A stretch of DNA of 32,603 bases from Desulfovibrio sp. (GCA_020060545.1 JAGUZX010000129.1:1-32603); one strand, 5' to 3'. Positions 17,435-25,688 are shown, counted from the first letter of the stretch. The notes: generated by a model from the letters alone, not told the origin. A program made the numbers and translations.

Positions 17435-18346
17435 CTAGATCCCGGGCAGGTTGTTTTTCCACCAATCAATCGTTTCGTCCAGCCCCCGGTCGAGGTCGTA
17501 CCCGGGGCGCCAGCCCAGTTCACTGTCCAGGCGGCGGGTATCCGCCACCAGCAAAGCCGGCTCGTTTTCGGGGGCGGGAATAGCGCCCAGGAGGAGCAGC
17601 TCCGGCCGGTTTTGCTTGAGGGCTATTTTGGAGACGATCTCTTTCAAGGCAACCGGTTTGCCGGAAGCGATATTGACCGGGCCTGTCAGCTCGCTTTCCA
17701 GCAGGTTCACAAATGCCGCGGCCACGTCCTTAACGTAAAGAAAATCTCGGATCTGGTTGCCATGGGTGCAGGGGGCCGGTTGGCCGCGCAGCAGGGAGAC
17801 GATGACCGAAGATACCAGTTTTTGCAGAGGCTCATGAGGGCCGTATAAAAAGAAAATGCGGCCCCAGGCGGAACTGATTCCCGCCTGGGCGCTGGCGGCG
17901 GACACCAGGGACTGCAGCGAGTTTTTACAGACTCCGTAGAGGGTGGCCGGGGTCAGGGGGGTCACCTGTTCGGAACAGTAACCGTAGCGCCAGTCGTACT
18001 CGGCGCAGGTCCCGGCGGTGACTATCCTCCGCCCGTTGTTTACGGCAAACGCCTGCAAAAGATCCAGGCTGCCTTTTACCCACCGCAAATTCTCCAGCGA
18101 GGTCCAGCTCAATTTTGGCACGATATACCAGGCCAGATGCAAGAGGTGGGTCGGCGCCACGGATTTCAGCAATGCATATACTTGCCCGGGATCCAGGAGA
18201 TCGGCCTGGTGCCAGGTTGCGCCGGGCGCCTGCCCCCGGGCAGGCTTGGTTGAAACGGCATGCACCTGGTAGCCTTTCTCCAGCAACAGCGGCAGGCAAT
18301 GGCGCCCGATAAAACCGGTGGCTCCGGTTAGTAATACCTTTTTCAT
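17435..18346 (-). CDS. NAD-dependent epimerase/dehydratase (SDR), likely 4-keto-sugar reductase
   Basis: A 303-residue extended SDR: GATGFIGRH at the N-terminus, THLLHLAW, VTAGTCAEYDW, LYGVCK (Tyr-x3-Lys), and a C-terminal sugar-binding domain with GNQIRDFLYVKDVAAAFVNLLE, PVNIASGKPV and ELGWRPGYDLDRGLDETIDWW. Enzymes of this kind commonly reduce the 4-keto group at the end of deoxysugar pathways. It overlaps the stop of the RmlC-type epimerase by 4 nt (ATGA), which strongly suggests the two act in one pathway. The exact substrate is inference. Confidence 0.85.
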   Translation of the reverse strand: MKKVLLTGATGFIGRHCLPLLLEKGYQVHAVSTKPARGQAPGATWHQADLLDPGQVYALLKSVAPTHLLHLAWYIVPKLSWTSLENLRWVKGSLDLLQAFAVNNGRRIVTAGTCAEYDWRYGYCSEQVTPLTPATLYGVCKNSLQSLVSAASAQAGISSAWGRIFFLYGPHEPLQKLVSSVIVSLLRGQPAPCTHGNQIRDFLYVKDVAAAFVNLLESELTGPVNIASGKPVALKEIVSKIALKQNRPELLLLGAIPAPENEPALLVADTRRLDSELGWRPGYDLDRGLDETIDWWKNNLPGI

Positions 18347-18873
18347 CTTTCAAAATCCGGTATATTCCGGTCCTTTTCCGAGATGATTTTTGCTTCGATC
18401 GGCCAGCGGATACCGAAGACCGGATCGTTCCACCTCACTCCCCTGCTGTATTCGGGGGCATAGAATTCGGACATCTGGTACAGGATCATCGTGTTGTCTT
18501 CCAAAGTTTGAAAACCGTGGGCAAAACCTTCGGGGACAAAAAGCATCTGCTTTTTCCTGGCACAGAGCTCCACGGCGAACCACCGGCAATAAGTCGGCGA
18601 ATCCCGCCTCAGGTCGATAATCACATCATAAATTGATCCCTGGACACAGCTGACAAGTTTTGCTTCCGCCATGGGAGGGGCCTGGTAGTGCATCCCCCGC
18701 AGGGTGCCTTTTTTTTCATTGAATGACATGTTGCTCTGTACAATCTTCAAGGCGAGGCCTTTTTGCTTGAACTTATGCTTGCAATAAGTACGGGCAAAAA
18801 AGCCTCGCTCGTCTTTAACCGGTTCCAGCTCAATGATATAGGAACCCTTTAAATGGGTTTCGGTAAATTTCAA
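18343..18873 (-). CDS. dTDP-4-dehydrorhamnose 3,5-epimerase-like (RmlC family)
   Basis: A 176-residue cupin sugar epimerase of normal family length. It shows KDERGFFARTY, GTLRGMHYQ (catalytic His 62), KLVSCVQGSIYDVIIDLR, VPEGFAHGFQTLED, LYQMSEFYAP (Tyr 132, general acid position) and GVRWNDPVFGIRWP. Both catalytic residues are present. RmlC enzymes epimerise C3 and/or C5 of NDP-4-keto-6-deoxyhexoses. With a C-methyltransferase directly upstream, this member may act on a branched or CDP-linked intermediate rather than the rhamnose precursor; the other Rml genes are absent. TTG at 18873 immediately follows the upstream TAG and has a long GGAGGTGATT site. Confidence 0.88.
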   Translation of the reverse strand: MKFTETHLKGSYIIELEPVKDERGFFARTYCKHKFKQKGLALKIVQSNMSFNEKKGTLRGMHYQAPPMAEAKLVSCVQGSIYDVIIDLRRDSPTYCRWFAVELCARKKQMLFVPEGFAHGFQTLEDNTMILYQMSEFYAPEYSRGVRWNDPVFGIRWPIEAKIISEKDRNIPDFER

Positions 18874-20112
18874 CTAAATCACCTCCACCTTTGGGATCGG
18901 GATCACAAATTTGCCGCCCCACTTTTTGATACCGATCATCTCCGCCATGATTTCATTTTTGAGGTTCCAGGGCAGGATCAAGAGGTAATCGGGCCTGGTT
19001 TCGCGAATTTTTTCCGGCGGTGCAATCGGAATGCGGGTCCCCGGCAGGTAAAGCCCCTGCTTGTGCGGGTTTTTGTCCACGGTGTAGTCAAGAAAATCGG
19101 TGCGGATGCCGCAATAGTTGAGCAGGGTATTGCCCTTGGCCGGCGCGCCGTAACCCGCGATGGATTTTCCTTCACGCTTGGCCTCGATCATAAACTGCAG
19201 GATCTCCCGTTTGGCTTTCTTAACCTGCTCACCGAAGGAAAGGTAAGTTTCCACCTTCTTAAAACCGAGCCTTTCTTCGCGTTCCAGCAGTTCTTTCACC
19301 CGCGGGCCCGCCGGTTTTCCCGTATCGCCCGCATGGCCGGCGTAAATGCGCAGCGAACCGCCGTGGGTGGGCAACTCTTCCACGTCAAAGAGGGTAAGGC
19401 CGTGGGAGGCAAAGACCGTGTTTGCCGTCATAAAAGAAAAATAAGAGTAGTGCTCGTGGTAAATAGTGTCAAACTGGTTTTCCTCCATCAAGCGCAACAG
19501 GTGGGGAAATTCCATCGTTACGGCGCCGCCCGGCTTGAGCAGCGCTTTCAAGCCGGAGAGGAGATCATGGGTGTCTGGAATGTGGGCCAGGACATTGTTC
19601 CCGACGATCAGGTCCGCCTGCTTGCCCCGGGCGGCCAGTTCGCCGGCGACCTTGCCTCCAAAAAAATCAACCAGGGTGGGGATGCCTTTTTCCCGGGCCG
19701 CCCGGGCCACATTCGCCGCCGGATCTATGCCGAGCACATCGATACCGGCCGACTTGAAATACTGGAGCAGGTAGCCGTCGTTACTGCCGATCTCGACAAC
19801 CAGGCTGCCCGGGCGCAGGGCGAACCGCTCGATGGCCTGGCCGGCATAAACCCGGGCATGCTCCAACCAGCTGCCGGAATAAGACGAAAAGTAAGCGTAA
19901 TCACTGAAAATCTCCTGCGGCGTTCCGAACTCCTCCAGCTGGACGAGAAAGCACTCCCCGCAGACAAAAGCATGCAGCGGGTAGAAAGGTTCCATCTGCT
20001 GGAGGTCCTGCGGTTTCAGATAGGAATTGGCCAGGGGGGAAACCCCCAGGTCGGCAAATGTATACCGCAGGCGGGCTTTGCAGAACCGGCATTTCTTCTC
20101 GATTTTACTCAT
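18874..20112 (-). CDS. NDP-sugar C-methyltransferase (TcaB9/NovU/TylCIII type)
   Basis: A 412-residue protein with the three-part layout of sugar C-methyltransferases. The N-terminal zinc domain carries Cys 8, 11, 51 and 54 (CRFC, CGEC). The SAM domain has VVEIGSNDGYLLQYF (106-119) and NNVLAHIPD. The segment YHEHYSYFS (from Tyr 218) matches the Tyr/Glu/His catalytic triad of TcaB9-type enzymes. The C-terminal domain has GYGAPAKGNTLLNYCG and the DNKPH-like VDKNPHKQG. Known members methylate C3 of NDP-4-keto-deoxysugars. Start ATG at 20112 with AAGGAGAG 11 nt upstream; it lies between SDR and RmlC genes in one operon. Confidence 0.9.
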   Translation of the reverse strand: MSKIEKKCRFCKARLRYTFADLGVSPLANSYLKPQDLQQMEPFYPLHAFVCGECFLVQLEEFGTPQEIFSDYAYFSSYSGSWLEHARVYAGQAIERFALRPGSLVVEIGSNDGYLLQYFKSAGIDVLGIDPAANVARAAREKGIPTLVDFFGGKVAGELAARGKQADLIVGNNVLAHIPDTHDLLSGLKALLKPGGAVTMEFPHLLRLMEENQFDTIYHEHYSYFSFMTANTVFASHGLTLFDVEELPTHGGSLRIYAGHAGDTGKPAGPRVKELLEREERLGFKKVETYLSFGEQVKKAKREILQFMIEAKREGKSIAGYGAPAKGNTLLNYCGIRTDFLDYTVDKNPHKQGLYLPGTRIPIAPPEKIRETRPDYLLILPWNLKNEIMAEMIGIKKWGGKFVIPIPKVEVI

Positions 20113-20127
20113 TTTACCAAGCTCTCC

Positions 20128-21180
20128 TTAACATTGATCTGTCCAGTGAAGCTGTTCGTCCAGCAAACCTTTCTTCCTTAAGCTTCGCAGCACTTTTAGC
20201 CTGATAAAATTGGAATTACGGAAATCCGGATCGCTGAACCGCATCGCCTCCAGACCCAGCTTTAGTTCCTCGATGGTCGGGAGCAGATCATAACGCGGCT
20301 GGTGTTCCGGGGCCAGGGCTTTAAACAGCCCGAAATCGACCCGGTACGAACGACGGTCCGGCGGCGCCCCTTTATTGATGGAGAGTTCAACCCCGGGGAT
20401 TACCCGGGCCACCGCTTCGGCCAGCTCTTTAACCCGGTAATTCCAGTCGTCGCGCCCGACGTTGACGACCAGGCAATTGCCCCCGGCAGACGGGTCCCGG
20501 CCGACGGCCCAGTCGACAGCCCGGGCCATGTCTTTCACATTAATCAGCGGCCGCAGGGGGGTACCGTCGCTCAAAATCGTAATTTTTCCGGTCGACACCG
20601 CGCCGGCGACAAAATCGTTTAACACCAGGTCCAACCGCAGGCGCTCGGCCATGCCGCAGGCAGTGGAAAATCTCAGGCAGGTAACCATAAAATGCCTGCC
20701 GGCCAGTTGAGCCAGCTCTTTTTCGGCTAAAACTTTCGACCGGGCGTAAGCCGTTTGCGGATCCAGGGGAGAGCCTTCATGCCTGGCGCTGTCTTCGGCA
20801 AAACCGTAAACGCTGCAGCTTGAGGCAAAGATAAACGCCCCGGCTCCTGCCGCCCTGGCTTTTTGGGCCAGATCGATTGTGGCCCGGTAGTTGACATCGT
20901 AGGTAACCGCTTCAAATTCTTTACCCATGGGATCGTTGGAAATCGCCGCCAGGCTGACCACGACATCCACTCCCGACAGCACCGCCGGGGATAAGTTCCT
21001 TACATCCTGGAAATACTGCAGGTCCACCCGGTTTTCGGGAAGGATGTCGCCGTTCGAGAGCTGATTGGCAAAATAACCGGTGTCGAGACCGGTTAACATG
21101 GCCCCGGGATATGTAGAGCGCAACTGCTTTACTACACCCGGCCCGACATAGCCCATATTTCCGGTAATTAATATTTTCAA
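20128..21180 (-). CDS. NAD-dependent epimerase/dehydratase (extended SDR)
   Basis: 350 residues: GNMGYVGPG nucleotide motif, GVDVVVSLAAISNDP, FIFASSCSVYGFAED, TAYARSK (Tyr-x3-Lys), LRFSTACG, LRPLINVKDMARAVDWAV and a long C-terminal domain. SDRs of this kind often neighbour C-methyltransferases in O-antigen loci and act as ketoreductases or epimerases on NDP-deoxysugars. It lacks recognisable 4,6-dehydratase features that would make it a RmlB/RfbG substitute, though this cannot be excluded without a structure-based search. It overlaps the upstream GT2 stop by 4 nt and is 15 nt before the C-methyltransferase gene. Confidence 0.85.
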   Translation of the reverse strand: MKILITGNMGYVGPGVVKQLRSTYPGAMLTGLDTGYFANQLSNGDILPENRVDLQYFQDVRNLSPAVLSGVDVVVSLAAISNDPMGKEFEAVTYDVNYRATIDLAQKARAAGAGAFIFASSCSVYGFAEDSARHEGSPLDPQTAYARSKVLAEKELAQLAGRHFMVTCLRFSTACGMAERLRLDLVLNDFVAGAVSTGKITILSDGTPLRPLINVKDMARAVDWAVGRDPSAGGNCLVVNVGRDDWNYRVKELAEAVARVIPGVELSINKGAPPDRRSYRVDFGLFKALAPEHQPRYDLLPTIEELKLGLEAMRFSDPDFRNSNFIRLKVLRSLRKKGLLDEQLHWTDQC

Positions 21181-22157
21181 GATCCGCTTCCTCCATTTTC
21201 TCTCGTGGCAAAAAGTTTAAAAGGTTCTTTTTTGACGAGTTTTTTAACCGACAAACCAAAATAATAAAGCAGGGCTAGAGGAAAATAATAAATTGTTTTG
21301 ACCGGGATCTGTTTCAGATGAAAAAAAGCAATCCTCAGGTGCCCATGCCGCAGCTTATTGATCAAAAAACCGGTCGAATCGCGCACCCGCTCATACTTGA
21401 TTTTTTCAACCTCCCGGGGCGTAAGCTTTACCCGGGTATACCGGGCCAGGTTCCGGTAAAAAATTTCGTAAGCCTCGCTTTGCAACGTGCCGAGGACCAT
21501 GCTTTTTGACATGGACGAACGGGGCCTCCTGCCGGAATAACAAAGGGGCTGGTGGACAAAACCCAGATCATAGTCATTCAGGATTAAATAAAAAAGTTCA
21601 GTGTCGGTATGGTAGAGTTCTTTCCGGAAGCCGCCTTTTTGCTTAAAAGCCTCCTTCAGCATCATTACGGTTGAAGGCGAAAAAACGGTCTCCCTTGTTT
21701 CTGGTTCCAGCAGCAGCCGGCGTAAAAATACAGGCCCGGAAACAATTTCGCACTCCCGGGGAACCGCCCCGGCCAGCAGTCTCTCGCCGTCATAGCACTG
21801 GGCGGAAACCAATCCGACCCGCGGATCCAGGGCGGCGACACGCAGCATCTCCTGCAAGCATGCGGGGTAAAAGAAGTCGTCGGCGCCGATGTATTTAAGC
21901 CAACGGCTTTCCGCGGAGGCATAGGAAAAAACCTTGCTAAAATTTTCAACAATATGAATCGTCTCTTCATTCCGGTAAAGCTTAACCCGCCTGTCTCTTA
22001 AGTATTCCCTCGCAATGCTGTTGGTATTGTCAGTCGAAGCATTGTCGACGATGATAAATTCAAAATCGCCGTAAGTTTGGGCCAGGACGCTTTCAATCGC
22101 TTTTCGCACAAAGGCCTCCCCGTTATATACGGGCAGCAGAACGCTAATTTGCGGCAT
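21177..22157 (-). CDS. Glycosyltransferase family 2
   Basis: A 326-residue GT-A enzyme: ISVLLPVYNGEAFVRKAIESVL, FEFIIVDNASTDNT, and WLKYIGADDFFYP with the metal-binding Asp-Asp. A conserved HTDTELFYLIL segment and a basic C-terminal tail follow. It should be an inverting cytoplasmic sugar transferase of repeat-unit assembly, possibly the one that uses the branched deoxysugar made by its four downstream partners (inference from operon structure). ATG at 22157 is preceded by CAGGAGATC. It is the first gene of the upstream polysaccharide operon; no convincing promoter is visible in the AT-richer stretch 22158-22246. Confidence 0.88.
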   Translation of the reverse strand: MPQISVLLPVYNGEAFVRKAIESVLAQTYGDFEFIIVDNASTDNTNSIAREYLRDRRVKLYRNEETIHIVENFSKVFSYASAESRWLKYIGADDFFYPACLQEMLRVAALDPRVGLVSAQCYDGERLLAGAVPRECEIVSGPVFLRRLLLEPETRETVFSPSTVMMLKEAFKQKGGFRKELYHTDTELFYLILNDYDLGFVHQPLCYSGRRPRSSMSKSMVLGTLQSEAYEIFYRNLARYTRVKLTPREVEKIKYERVRDSTGFLINKLRHGHLRIAFFHLKQIPVKTIYYFPLALLYYFGLSVKKLVKKEPFKLFATRENGGSGS

Positions 22158-22246
22158 CGGGGATCTCCTGTTCCGGTAATTTGATTATCATATTTTTTTC
22201 GACATTGCCTAAAGAAATCCTGCGGTCATATTGATGTTTGCGCCTG

Positions 22247-22501
22247 CTAATCCCGCCGCACCGCCGGCTCCGCTGTTGAAAGGGCTTTTTGCAAGCGATC
22301 TTTTATTTGACGAAAAGCGGGCGATCGCTTCACCCAGCTCCCTTCGGGGAAACCCCAACGGGCCGCACCGGTAGTGGAAACAGAGAGCACTTCAGAAATT
22401 TCAACCCAGCCGGCGGGCAGGGGGTTATCCCCCGTTGGCAGATAGATTACCGGGTCGAGCACCGTATCTTCGGCGGCGCGAAATACCAGCTGGAAGTTGG
22501 A
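22247..22501 (-). pseudogene. Orphan reading frame, probable gene remnant
   Basis: The 491-bp space between sortase and GT2 genes holds this minus-strand frame, open from a TGA at 22502 to a stop at 22247. It reads coherently (FQLVFRAAEDTVLDP, GWVEISEVLSVSTTGAARWGFPEGSW, FRQIKDRLQKALS) even before its first usable start, a GTG at 22462 without a good ribosome site. It lies just downstream of the sortase terminator and has no promoter that I can see. I do not recognise a family. It may be the 3' end of a lost gene; a short real gene of 71 residues is less likely. Confidence 0.35.
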
Positions 22502-22578
22502 TCAGCCCCCGGCCCCCAGGCTTATTATTGACCGGTTTGCGCCGGCTTACGATCAAAGAATGGTTAAAGTGTGTTCGG

Positions 22579-22608
22579 AAAAACAAAACCGGGGGTTTAA
22601 AACCCCGG
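22579..22608 (-). terminator. Rho-independent terminator of the sortase gene
   Basis: On the minus strand a GC stem CCGGGGTTT pairs with AAACCCCCGG (one bulged C) and is followed by TTTTGTTTTT. It lies 41 bp past the sortase stop codon. Confidence 0.85.
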
Positions 22609-22648
22609 TCTACGCGCGGTGTATCGTCTGGAATGGATTTTTAGAACC

Positions 22649-23293
22649 CTACGGCTCCGGCGCCGCTTCCACCTTCTCGAAAGAGGCGCGGACGATGAGG
22701 CGGTGGGTAGCGGCGGCGTACTTCGGCTCGCAGGTCTGCAGGGTTAAAACCGGATCCGGGGTGGAGTCGATAATCCACAGGGCGTCGGGATCGACGATCC
22801 GCACCCAGCTAACCCGGTAAATAAAGCGGTAACCGCCGATATCCAGGTAGATCTCGTCGCCTTCGGCCAGCAGATCGAGGTCGGTGAAAAATCCCCAGCG
22901 GGTCCCGCGGTGCCCGGCGATGGCCACATTGCCGCTTTCGGTGCTCGGCAGGTCGCTCATCTGAAAGTGGACCGGGCCTTTGTTGTGCAGCTCCATGTCC
23001 CAGGCGTCGCCGCTTAAAACCATGAGGTCCACGTTGATTTTGGGGATCAGCAGGCGCATCGGCTGCCATTCCCTGAACACAACCCGCCGGTAAGGAACGG
23101 ACGATTCCGGAACTTCGAAGAAAGTGTCCTGGTAAGCCAGGCGGAGCTTGTGCTGGTGGTATGCAACCTGCGCTTTCTGGAAGCCGGCATAGCCCAGCAT
23201 GAGGATCCCGCCGCTAATGAGGACGGCTCCCGCCAGGCTTAGCCAGCGCCGTTTCTTCCGCTTCTGTCCGTGTTCTGCTTTGTGTCCCGCCAG
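22649..23293 (-). CDS. Sortase (class D/E-like), apparent CTG start
   Basis: Sortase core with MRLLIPKINVDLMV, GNVAIAGHRGTRWGFF (catalytic His 128), LTLQTCEP (Cys 188) and HRLIVRA (Arg 198), the full triad. The first ATG (23200) falls at the end of the membrane segment. Upstream the frame continues with KRKKRRWLSLAGAVLISGGIL, a classic basic-plus-hydrophobic anchor, but contains no ATG, GTG or TTG back to a TAA near 23350. A CTG at 23293 with AAGG 9 nt upstream gives a 214-residue anchored protein, chosen here. An alternative is an ATG at 23358 followed by a -1 shift or indel. It cleaves sorting signals on exported proteins; no substrate is encoded nearby. A T-tailed terminator follows. Confidence 0.8.
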   Translation of the reverse strand: MAGHKAEHGQKRKKRRWLSLAGAVLISGGILMLGYAGFQKAQVAYHQHKLRLAYQDTFFEVPESSVPYRRVVFREWQPMRLLIPKINVDLMVLSGDAWDMELHNKGPVHFQMSDLPSTESGNVAIAGHRGTRWGFFTDLDLLAEGDEIYLDIGGYRFIYRVSWVRIVDPDALWIIDSTPDPVLTLQTCEPKYAAATHRLIVRASFEKVEAAPEP

Positions 23294-23418
23294 GGCGACA
23301 ACCCTTTCCGTGTTTAAGGATTGGCGAACTGTTGTGATTTCGCCTTTTTAATCTTCATTTTATGACCGGCCGGCAAAAAATCAAGCCTCCGCTGGTCCCG
23401 GTTTGAGCGGTTCCGGGG

Positions 23419-24066
23419 CTAGACAGCGCGGTTAATCCGTTTGAGTGCGTCAGCAAACTGCTCGAACAACTCATCGCCGCCGAGGTGGTCGGGGATGACC
23501 GGAACATGGCTCCGCCCGGAGCGTTCCCTGACGGCGCCGGCAACCCGACCGCAGGAAGCAATTACCAGTTCGGCATCCCGGTAAGTTTTATACTCCAACC
23601 GCTGCGCCAGAGAGATCAGGGTTTTATTTCGCAGCGTGCCCCGGCTGATTACCGCATCGGGCCAGAGTTCGCGGATCTCGGCTACCAGGGGAACCCGGTA
23701 GTAACGGCATAAGGAGAGAGCGGGCATAACCGCGGTAAGGGGAGGTGTCGAGGCAAGCACCAGATCGGGCCGCGGGAGGTGGCGCCCCTGCCGGGAAGCA
23801 CGCCGGGCATAGGCGATCAGGGCCCGCCTTTTCTCTCCCGTTTTCATCCCCGGGCTGTAGCGGAGATTGAAGGTCACTACCGCCATCCCCTCCTTTTGCA
23901 GCAGGCCGATTCTTTTGCTTTCCAGCTGCAGGTTGAGCCTCGAATTGCCCGTGATTACGGTTACCTGGTGGCCGCGGGAAACCAGCCTTCGCCCGATTTC
24001 ATAAAAACGGGTATCCGCGCCGCCGCCTTCCGTCGCGAAATATTGATGAAGCATTAAAATATGCAT
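23419..24066 (-). pseudogene. Truncated GT4 glycosyltransferase (N-terminal domain only)
   Basis: 215 residues with the start of WbuB-like GT4 enzymes: MHILMLHQYFATEGGGADTRFYEIGRRLVSRGHQVTVITG, then PDLVLASTPPLTAVMPAL, VPLVAEIRELWPDAVI and AELVIASCGRVAGAVRERSG. It stops after VPVIPDHLGGDELF, precisely where the donor-binding domain should begin, about half the usual 390-410 residues. The downstream DNA encodes the sortase anchor, not the missing half. It is most likely a deletion remnant; a stand-alone acceptor-domain protein is possible. ATG at 24066. Confidence 0.7.
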
Positions 24067-24189
24067 CCTTTTCTTTTTTTCCCCTTTCCGGACGTAAAAA
24101 CCTTTCCCCCATTTTGCTTCTGCGGTCTATGCTAATTTCTCTAAAAGAACTGTTTTCCCTGCTTCAACTTCGATCGGAACGCCAATCAT

Positions 24190-24220
24190 AAGGCCGGCGG
24201 TTTGATTAACCTCCGGCCTT
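24190..24220 (-). terminator. Hairpin downstream of murC
   Basis: An 8-bp stem AAGGCCGG/CCGGCCTT, one mismatch, then GGTT/AACC around a 5-nt loop. It lies 52 bp after the murC stop. The following TTATGATT is only weakly T-rich, so termination is plausible but not certain. Confidence 0.45.
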
Positions 24221-24249
24221 TACATTAGCGGGGCGGGGCGTGCTGCGGA

Positions 24250-24296
24250 GGGGCTGTGAAAGCCCCCTCATTTTAGCCTTCCCCCAGGGGGGAAGG
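24250..24296. repeat. REP-like palindromes spanning the murC stop codon
   Basis: Two close palindromes: GGGGCT/AGCCCC with a 5-nt loop (24250-24266), and CCTTCCCCC with GGGGGGAAGG (24277-24296). The second is inside the last codons of murC and encodes the unusual ending PSPLGEG. The G/C-run composition resembles dispersed repeats seen in many genomes; copy number cannot be judged here. Confidence 0.4.
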
Positions 24297-25688
24297 TATC
24301 TGCCGGTGGATCCTTTCGACAAGGGTGTAGGCCAGGCGGGTAATGTCCCCGGCGCCCATGACGATAATCATGTCGCCGGGCCGGGCGAAATCGAGGGCCA
24401 TCTGAGCCAGATCGTCCATATCTTCACTCGCATAGACCGGTTCCCCCTTGACCTCGCTAATCCGGCGGGCGAGAGAGGCGGCGCTCACTCCGGCGATGGG
24501 CGGATCGCCGGCGGCGTAGATCCGGTGCAGTAAAACCAAATCCGCATCGTTGAAAGAGCGGGCAAATTCCTCGAAAAGCAAGGCGGTCCTGGTATAGCGG
24601 TGCGGCTGAAAGATGCAGCAAATCCGCCGCCCGTTGGCCCTGGCCGCTTCCAGGGTAACGCGGATCTCTGTCGGATGGTGGGCGTAATCGTCGACCACCG
24701 TAATCCCGTTGACCACTCCGATGATCTCAAAACGCCTGTCGGCGCCGCGAAAATTAGCCAGGGCCCCGGCGCACTCGTCCAGGTTAAGCCCGAGCTGCGC
24801 GGCCACGGTCAAAGCCCCGACGGCGTTGCTGATGTTGTGCTTCCCGGGCACCTGCAGGGTTATGGGCCCGGTTGCCGGTTTACCGCGGTGATGCAAGGTA
24901 AAGGTTGAACCGCCGGGGCCCAGTTCAATCGCCCCGGACGAATAATCAGCGCCGGTTTTACCGGTTCCCGTCAGGGCATAGGTAACCGCTTTTCGTTTCA
25001 GCCGCCCGGCCAGTTCCCGCAGGTAGGGATCGTCGCCGCATAAAACCGTACAACCGTCTTCGGATACATGGTTAATAAAAGCGGCGTAGGCTTCCCGCAG
25101 CAGGCCGAAATCGTTATCGTAATGCTCCAGGTGATCCGCTTCCACGTTGGTGACGATGGCGATACGGGGGCGGTAGCGTAAAAAAGAATGGTCGCTCTCG
25201 CAGGCTTCCGCGACCAGGTAGGGGCTTTTCCCGAGACGGGCGTTCCCTTTAAAAGAGCGGACGACGCCCCCGATCACGGCGGTCGGATCCAGCCCTCCCC
25301 GCTCCAGCAGGAGCGCAATCATCGCCGTGGTGGTAGTCTTGCCGTGTGTCCCGGCTACGGCGATGCCGTAGTGATCGTTCATCAAGGCGGCCAGCAGTTC
25401 GGAACGGTGCCACAGCGGGATCTTGCGCCGCCCGGCTTCCTGCAGCTCCGGGTTGCCGGCGGCAATGGCGGTAGAGTAGACTACCAGTTCGGCCGAGTTG
25501 ACATTCTCCCGCCGGTGCTCGAAGCTGATACCCGCCCCCTGCTCGATCAGCTGCCTGGTCAGGGATGATTCTTTGATATCAGAGCCGGTGACACGGTAAC
25601 CCAGTTTCAACAGCACTTGGGCCAGGGCGCTCATACCGTAACCGCCGATGCCGATAAAGTGAACATGGTGCACTGCCGGCAGGGTCAA
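24273..25688 (-). CDS. murC: UDP-N-acetylmuramate--L-alanine ligase
   Basis: A 471-residue Mur ligase: N-terminal FIGIGGYGMSALAQ, the ATP loop AGTHGKTTTT (112-121), EACESDHSFL, TNVEADHLEHY, the C-terminal domain start RRFEIIG, VVDDYAHHPTEI and FQPHRYTRT, MGAGDI near the end. It adds L-alanine to UDP-MurNAc in the cytoplasm, ATP-dependent, at the start of peptidoglycan stem-peptide synthesis. All domains are complete. TTG at 25688 follows GGAGG at 8 nt. The last seven residues come from a palindromic repeat. It stands alone with its own likely promoter rather than in a dcw cluster. Confidence 0.97.
   Translation of the reverse strand: MTLPAVHHVHFIGIGGYGMSALAQVLLKLGYRVTGSDIKESSLTRQLIEQGAGISFEHRRENVNSAELVVYSTAIAAGNPELQEAGRRKIPLWHRSELLAALMNDHYGIAVAGTHGKTTTTAMIALLLERGGLDPTAVIGGVVRSFKGNARLGKSPYLVAEACESDHSFLRYRPRIAIVTNVEADHLEHYDNDFGLLREAYAAFINHVSEDGCTVLCGDDPYLRELAGRLKRKAVTYALTGTGKTGADYSSGAIELGPGGSTFTLHHRGKPATGPITLQVPGKHNISNAVGALTVAAQLGLNLDECAGALANFRGADRRFEIIGVVNGITVVDDYAHHPTEIRVTLEAARANGRRICCIFQPHRYTRTALLFEEFARSFNDADLVLLHRIYAAGDPPIAGVSAASLARRISEVKGEPVYASEDMDDLAQMALDFARPGDMIIVMGAGDITRLAYTLVERIHRQIPSPLGEG

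Noticed and set aside
18853-20181. Plus-strand frame of 442 codons
   Set aside because: Antisense shadow of the C-methyltransferase gene; GC-rich third positions keep the opposite strand open.
22410-22450. LPTGD-like peptide in the orphan frame, suggesting a sortase substrate
   Set aside because: Not LPxTG, not followed by a hydrophobic segment and basic tail, and the frame is near its N-terminal end.
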